DNA of 64,000 bases. Source: VXPQ01 sp965223485. GTDB taxonomy: Bacteria > Bacteroidota > Rhodothermia > Rhodothermales > VXPQ01. Positions 62,862-64,000 of this stretch are shown in pieces. Every line of letters begins with the position of its first letter. Positions within the stretch are counted from its first letter, which is position 1. The notes under the pieces were generated by a model that saw only the letters and a program-made list of their open reading frames with translations, ran no database searches and was not told the DNA's origin. Both the position numbers and the translations under genes were made by a program. The stretch covers positions 1,116,001 to 1,180,000 of the forward strand of contig OZ244993.1 of assembly GCA_965223485.1 (NCBI GenBank), in the 5' to 3' direction.

Positions 62862-64000
62862 CTAAAGCGTGTCAAGGTCTGCAAGCGAGCTGACGCCAAG
62901 CGTTCGTTCGAGAGCGGCGGTCATCTTCAGGTAGCGCGCGAACGTGTCTTCGTAGCCCGTTCCCAACGAGAAGAGCATGCGCTCGGCGTCAAGGAGGTCG
63001 AGGAAATCGGTGCGACCGGTGGTGTAGGCGCTGAGCGTAGCCTGAAGCGTTGTCTCGGCCTGAGGAATAAGGGCTTCCCGATAAAGGGCAAGCTGCTGTG
63101 CCTCCCCGCGCAACCGGCTTACGAGATCGGCGATCTGCGTCCGGAACGAGGTCTCGAGCGCTTCCCGGCGCGCCTCGACCTGGATGCGACGTACGCGGGT
63201 TTCCTCCAACCGGGCCCGCAGGCCCCCACGCTGGAGCGGTACTTTGATGGTGGCGCCAATGGCGACGGCATCACGCCCCGTGGCTGTCGGTGGCGCGTCG
63301 GTGCTGCCTATGTCGAAATAGGTGATGTTCAGGCCGAAGTCGGGCATGAACTGTTTGCGGGCCAGTGCGATCCGGGCATCGGCGCGCCGCGCTGCTGCGT
63401 CGAGGACATCGGCTTCGGGCCGCTCCCTTAAGGCGATCTCTAACAGCGCGGCTCCGTCAAGGCGAAGAATGGGCGGCGCCTCGACCCGGACGCCAGCCAT
63501 AAAGGCATCCGATGTGGGCCGGTTGAGCAGGCGCGCCAGGGTCTCGGCCGCTGTGCGGCGACGCTCTGCAAGCTCAATCTGCACGCGCGCGAGCGTGTTC
63601 TTCTCCAGTTGCGCTTTCAGAATGGCTTGCTGCATGCCGGTACCCACTTCGTATTGCGCGGCGGCGGCCTCTTCAAAGTTTTCCAACCTGTCCCGGAAAG
63701 CGAGGATGAGCTGCTCCTGCTGCTGGACCCGATAGAGTTCGTAGTACGTCTGCTTGGCCTCGAAGAGCAGATCCTCTTCGAAGGTATCTGCTTCAAAGCC
63801 TGCGACTTCGGCGCTCAGGTCGGCGATGTCGCCCTGGAGACTGAGCTTTCCGGGATACGGCACCATCTGCTCGATGCGCCATTGGCTGCGCTGCGTGCCG
63901 CGTGCCGTCAGGAGCGGGTACGGTTGGTAACCGATCGTCACGGAAGGATCCGGCAAGACAGACACCTGGCCGCTTCGGGTGGCCAGTGCCTCTGCCTCCA
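62862..64000 (-). CDS. TolC-type outer-membrane factor of the efflux operon (partial)
   Basis: The frame is open to the right edge, so the 5' end lies outside the window. The visible ~379 residues are the long helices of a TolC/CusC-like channel: DLSAEVAGFEADTFEEDLLFEAKQTYYELYRVQQQ, two internally repeated helical halves, and a C-terminus with LLDAERMLFSLGTGYEDTFARYL. It is first in the outer-membrane factor, adaptor, pump operon; 27 bases separate it from cusB. Confidence 0.9.
   Translation of the reverse strand, partial: EAEALATRSGQVSVLPDPSVTIGYQPYPLLTARGTQRSQWRIEQMVPYPGKLSLQGDIADLSAEVAGFEADTFEEDLLFEAKQTYYELYRVQQQEQLILAFRDRLENFEEAAAAQYEVGTGMQQAILKAQLEKNTLARVQIELAERRRTAAETLARLLNRPTSDAFMAGVRVEAPPILRLDGAALLEIALRERPEADVLDAAARRADARIALARKQFMPDFGLNITYFDIGSTDAPPTATGRDAVAIGATIKVPLQRGGLRARLEETRVRRIQVEARREALETSFRTQIADLVSRLRGEAQQLALYREALIPQAETTLQATLSAYTTGRTDFLDLLDAERMLFSLGTGYEDTFARYLKMTAALERTLGVSSLADLDTL

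Overview
The window is about 64 kb of moderately GC-rich bacterial DNA, read as chromosomal and not as a plasmid or phage. It mixes housekeeping genes with many short defence and toxin-antitoxin modules. A fused aspartokinase/diaminopimelate decarboxylase, a gamma-alpha fused 2-oxoacid:ferredoxin oxidoreductase, Tat-lipoprotein TRAP binding proteins, secreted sugar-phosphate isomerase-like proteins and huge surface LRR proteins together suggest a Rhodothermota/Balneolota-type (Bacteroidota-related) heterotroph. That placement is inference; no rRNA or other marker is present.

Region 0-16 kb is accessory. It holds the end of a probable restriction endonuclease and its N6-adenine methyltransferase, a 1514-aa nuclease-STAND NTPase with a helical C-terminus (Avs-like), a HigA antitoxin whose HigB has decayed, the end of an IS256-type element, and a coiled-coil protein with a perfect heptad repeat. 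A RecQ helicase-phosphoribosyltransferase fusion is coupled to a DprA-like protein. A Sel1-repeat protein, AT-rich small genes, an IS1595-family element with its AT-hook passenger and a degraded ssb tail follow. At 15.9-17.1 kb is an orphan PD-(D/E)XK-like protein.

Region 17-36.7 kb is mainly metabolic: LysC-LysA, a TIM-barrel isomerase, RarA, a TRAP operon with two tandem binding proteins, a Gfo/Idh/MocA oxidoreductase, KorAB and thymidylate synthase. It is interrupted by an HD-hydrolase/YwgA pair whose HD gene is broken, and by a HipA-like kinase/HIRAN pair.

Region 36.8-46.4 kb is again defence-rich: a small protein with an AlbA_2 ATPase, a type IIG-like restriction-methylation enzyme, an OLD-like AAA ATPase with a TOPRIM-like DUF4276 partner, a metallo-beta-lactamase-fold enzyme, dihydrofolate reductase and DinJ-YafQ with a palindromic operator.

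Region 46.4-64 kb carries ilvD, a flavodoxin-like reductase, a 2576-aa surface protein made of alternating LRR and beta-sandwich blocks ending in a beta-barrel-like region, a single-ORF BrnT-BrnA fusion with a 22-bp x3 operator-like array, a small membrane protein, and a Cus/Czc-type RND metal efflux operon that runs off the right edge.

The strongest candidates for undescribed systems are the RecQ-PRTase/DprA pair, the nuclease-STAND protein, the HipA-like/HIRAN pair, the AAA/DUF4276 pair and the BrnT-BrnA fusion with its operator array. Functions are inferred from motifs read by eye; no database search was run.
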